This document shows positions 7,004 through 8,439 of a DNA stretch of 8,439 bases, in pieces; within the stretch, counting starts at the first letter, position 1, and every line of letters begins with the position of its first letter. The notes beneath the pieces are model-generated. The model was not told where the DNA came from. It did no database searches and saw only the letters and a program-made list of their open reading frames with translations. Source of the DNA: Pseudomonadota bacterium (GTDB taxonomy: Bacteria > Pseudomonadota > Gammaproteobacteria > GRL18); assembly GCA_030632745.1 (NCBI GenBank), contig DAOVUE010000042.1:1-8439 (forward strand). Direction: 5' to 3'. Made by a program: the position numbers and the translations under genes.

Positions 7004-8418
7004 TTCTCAAGCCTTTGCACAGCGGTACTAAGAGTAGATGAACTAAAGCGAGCAACTTCAGCTCTGAGCTCACTTTCAGAATCCAGTAAAAACTGCCCCG
7101 AGACAACGACCTTCATACCTTCATTTAAACCAGAGATGATTTCCACATAGTCATCATTATCCAGCCCGGTGACCACATCGACCGGCTGGAAGCGGCCACC
7201 ATCTTTTGCCACCACCACGACATTTTTAGAGCCTGTTCGAATCACGGCTGAAGACGGCACCAGCAAAACATTATTTTTTGACTGCGTATAAACAGTCATC
7301 TCTGTCTGCATTCCCAGCCTTAAATCCAGCTTATCGTTTGCTTTAAAATCTGCGATTAATTTAACGGCTGTGGTACTGCTATATCCCAGGTCATCTACCC
7401 TTCTTACTTCACCTTGCCAGGTCAGACCGGGAAACCGGCGTATAGACATAGAGATTTTCTGGCCGGGTTTAAGCCATATCCACTGCGTTTCGAAAACCTT
7501 GGCATAGGCTGAAATAGAATATAAGGGTTTAAAGGTACCGATTATTTCATCTGATTTTATTTTTTGCTGCAGCTTAATATTTAATTGAGTTAATAAACCA
7601 GTATCAGAATAACGCAGGTGATAGATATTTGATGCTTTACTGGTTTTAATTAAAGTATTTAGTTCACCAAAGGTATAACCTAATGAACTTAGCTTCTGCT
7701 TTAAAAAGCGCATATTCATTACATCATTTTCATAGGCTGCTTTTATATACTGTTGCTGAAGCTGTAATATTTCATCTGACTCAAGTGAAATAATCACTTC
7801 ATTTTTATAAAATTTATTGTCTTCCTCTGAATGATTAATAAATCGGACAATGCCAGATACAGGCGATTTTATAGAAATATCTTCACGTTTTTTAACTTTA
7901 TTGACATATCCATAAATTCTTATATTTTTGAAAATATTATCTCTCACAACCGTTGTTGTTTTAATACCAAAGTTATTGATAACCGCTGAATCAACGCGTA
8001 TTTCCGGACGCGATATATTGCTGCCATCTAAGGACGGTAAGCCTTCCAGCTGTTTACTCACCAGAGACATACCACATATCGGGCAATCACCTTCATGCTC
8101 CTGATGAATATGCGGATGCATGGGACAGGTAAAATATTCGGAATTATTTGCGACGATATCATTAACAACAGGGCTATTAGCAACAGGCATATTTATCTGT
8201 TTACTGACTAACGACATACCGCAAATGGGACAATCGCCAGCATGTTCCTGATGGATATGCGGGTGCATGGGGCAGGTAAAATATTCGGCATTAACAGGCT
8301 TCGTTTCAGCTTGCTTATCTGTATGAGTGATATCGGAAGATATTAACCAGGGGCCTGCATAAATGCCCAAAATAAATGCCAGTAAAATTGCAATAAAAAT
8401 AGGTATTCTGATCTTCAT
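7000..8418 (-). CDS. cusB: CusB-type periplasmic adaptor with two heavy-metal-binding domains
   Basis: Membrane-fusion protein linking the RND pump to an outer-membrane channel, 472 residues against about 400 for E. coli CusB. Residues 5-26 are a hydrophobic membrane anchor or signal sequence with no lipobox Cys. Two near-identical metal-binding domains follow at about 46-74 and 95-123, each with YFTCPMHPHIHQEH and a CPICGM motif; Cys49, Met51, His52, Cys63, Cys66, Met68 and their equivalents are likely ligands. Then come a lipoyl-like region (SPVSGIVRF, about 180-215), a short helical hairpin (about 215-280), a beta barrel (about 300-378) and a membrane-proximal domain ending SGQFLLDSESELRAE. 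The ATG at 8418 is chosen because it directly precedes the anchor, though its ribosome binding site is poor (GAG 12 nt upstream). The frame stays open to the window edge, so a longer form cannot be excluded. Confidence 0.92.
   Translation of the reverse strand: MKIRIPIFIAILLAFILGIYAGPWLISSDITHTDKQAETKPVNAEYFTCPMHPHIHQEHAGDCPICGMSLVSKQINMPVANSPVVNDIVANNSEYFTCPMHPHIHQEHEGDCPICGMSLVSKQLEGLPSLDGSNISRPEIRVDSAVINNFGIKTTTVVRDNIFKNIRIYGYVNKVKKREDISIKSPVSGIVRFINHSEEDNKFYKNEVIISLESDEILQLQQQYIKAAYENDVMNMRFLKQKLSSLGYTFGELNTLIKTSKASNIYHLRYSDTGLLTQLNIKLQQKIKSDEIIGTFKPLYSISAYAKVFETQWIWLKPGQKISMSIRRFPGLTWQGEVRRVDDLGYSSTTAVKLIADFKANDKLDLRLGMQTEMTVYTQSKNNVLLVPSSAVIRTGSKNVVVVAKDGGRFQPVDVVTGLDNDDYVEIISGLNEGMKVVVSGQFLLDSESELRAEVARFSSSTLSTAVQRLEN
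8050..8146 (-). repeat. Direct repeat encoding the second CusB metal-binding domain
   Basis: This 97-bp stretch matches 8197-8293 without gaps at an offset of 147 bp (49 codons), with 16 differences by hand count. Most differences are synonymous or conservative; inside the domain the only clear amino-acid change is Glu for Ala after the IHQEH segment. Confidence 0.85.
8197..8293 (-). repeat. Direct repeat encoding the first CusB metal-binding domain
   Basis: Partner of the copy at 8050-8146 and the upstream copy in coding order. About 50 bp of unlike sequence, encoding a Val/Asn/Ala-rich linker, separates the two. The pattern indicates an in-frame tandem duplication within the gene. Confidence 0.85.
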
Positions 8419-8439
8419 GTACTGTATATACTCATGATA

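Noticed and set aside
6735..7106. 123-codon minus-strand frame across the cusB/cusA junction
   Set aside because: It is an out-of-frame reading of the cusB end and the cusA start, both of which match their families in the chosen frames.
8415..8439. Possible upstream gene overlapping the cusB start by ATGA, and a GTATATAC palindrome in the leader
   Set aside because: Only about 20 bases are available before the window ends. One frame does stop in TGA over the cusB ATG, but its gene cannot be judged, and an 8-bp AT-rich palindrome is weak evidence.

Overview
The window looks like an accessory stretch of a Gram-negative, fairly AT-rich proteobacterial chromosome, probably gammaproteobacterial. 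The reasons are an RND-type metal efflux pair with an inner-membrane pump and periplasmic adaptor, a secreted multiheme cytochrome c, and a relic of a REP-associated (RAYT/IS200-like) transposase. The species cannot be named from the sequence alone.

Layout, left to right. Positions 1-535 (plus strand) hold two broken mobile-element genes joined end to end: the C-terminal part of a tyrosine recombinase without its catalytic boxes, then a transposase of the Y1/RAYT type that is frameshifted, carries a stop and has lost its catalytic core. A hairpin at 557-589 is a rho-independent terminator for the minus strand. It ends a large minus-strand gene (639-3533) for a secreted nine-heme cytochrome c with a PKD domain, a bacterial Ig-like domain and a heme-free central region. 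Positions 3534-3886 are non-coding and unusually structured: a ribosome binding site that fixes the cytochrome start, three tandem 15-bp repeats, and a cluster of six TGACA/TGTCA pentamers in three evenly spaced pairs. Positions 3887-8418 (minus strand) carry a cusB-cusA-type pair with overlapping start and stop.

How the genes fit together. CusB and CusA would form the adaptor and pump of a Cu(I)/Ag(I) efflux complex. The outer-membrane channel (CusC/TolC type) is not in the window and may lie beyond the right edge. CusB has two tandem copies of a Cys/Met/His-rich heavy-metal-binding domain ahead of its membrane-fusion core. CusA keeps the proton-relay and most methionine-relay positions but has Phe at the third position of the central methionine triad. 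The cytochrome lies downstream in the same orientation, but a 353-bp structured gap separates it from cusA, so it is probably its own transcription unit. A functional link between cytochrome and pump is possible but is inference from neighbourhood only.

The points most worth a second look are the cytochrome's architecture, the paired TGACA cluster, the 15-bp repeats (which also keep a 52-codon frame open), the duplicated CusB metal domain and the fused mobile-element relics.
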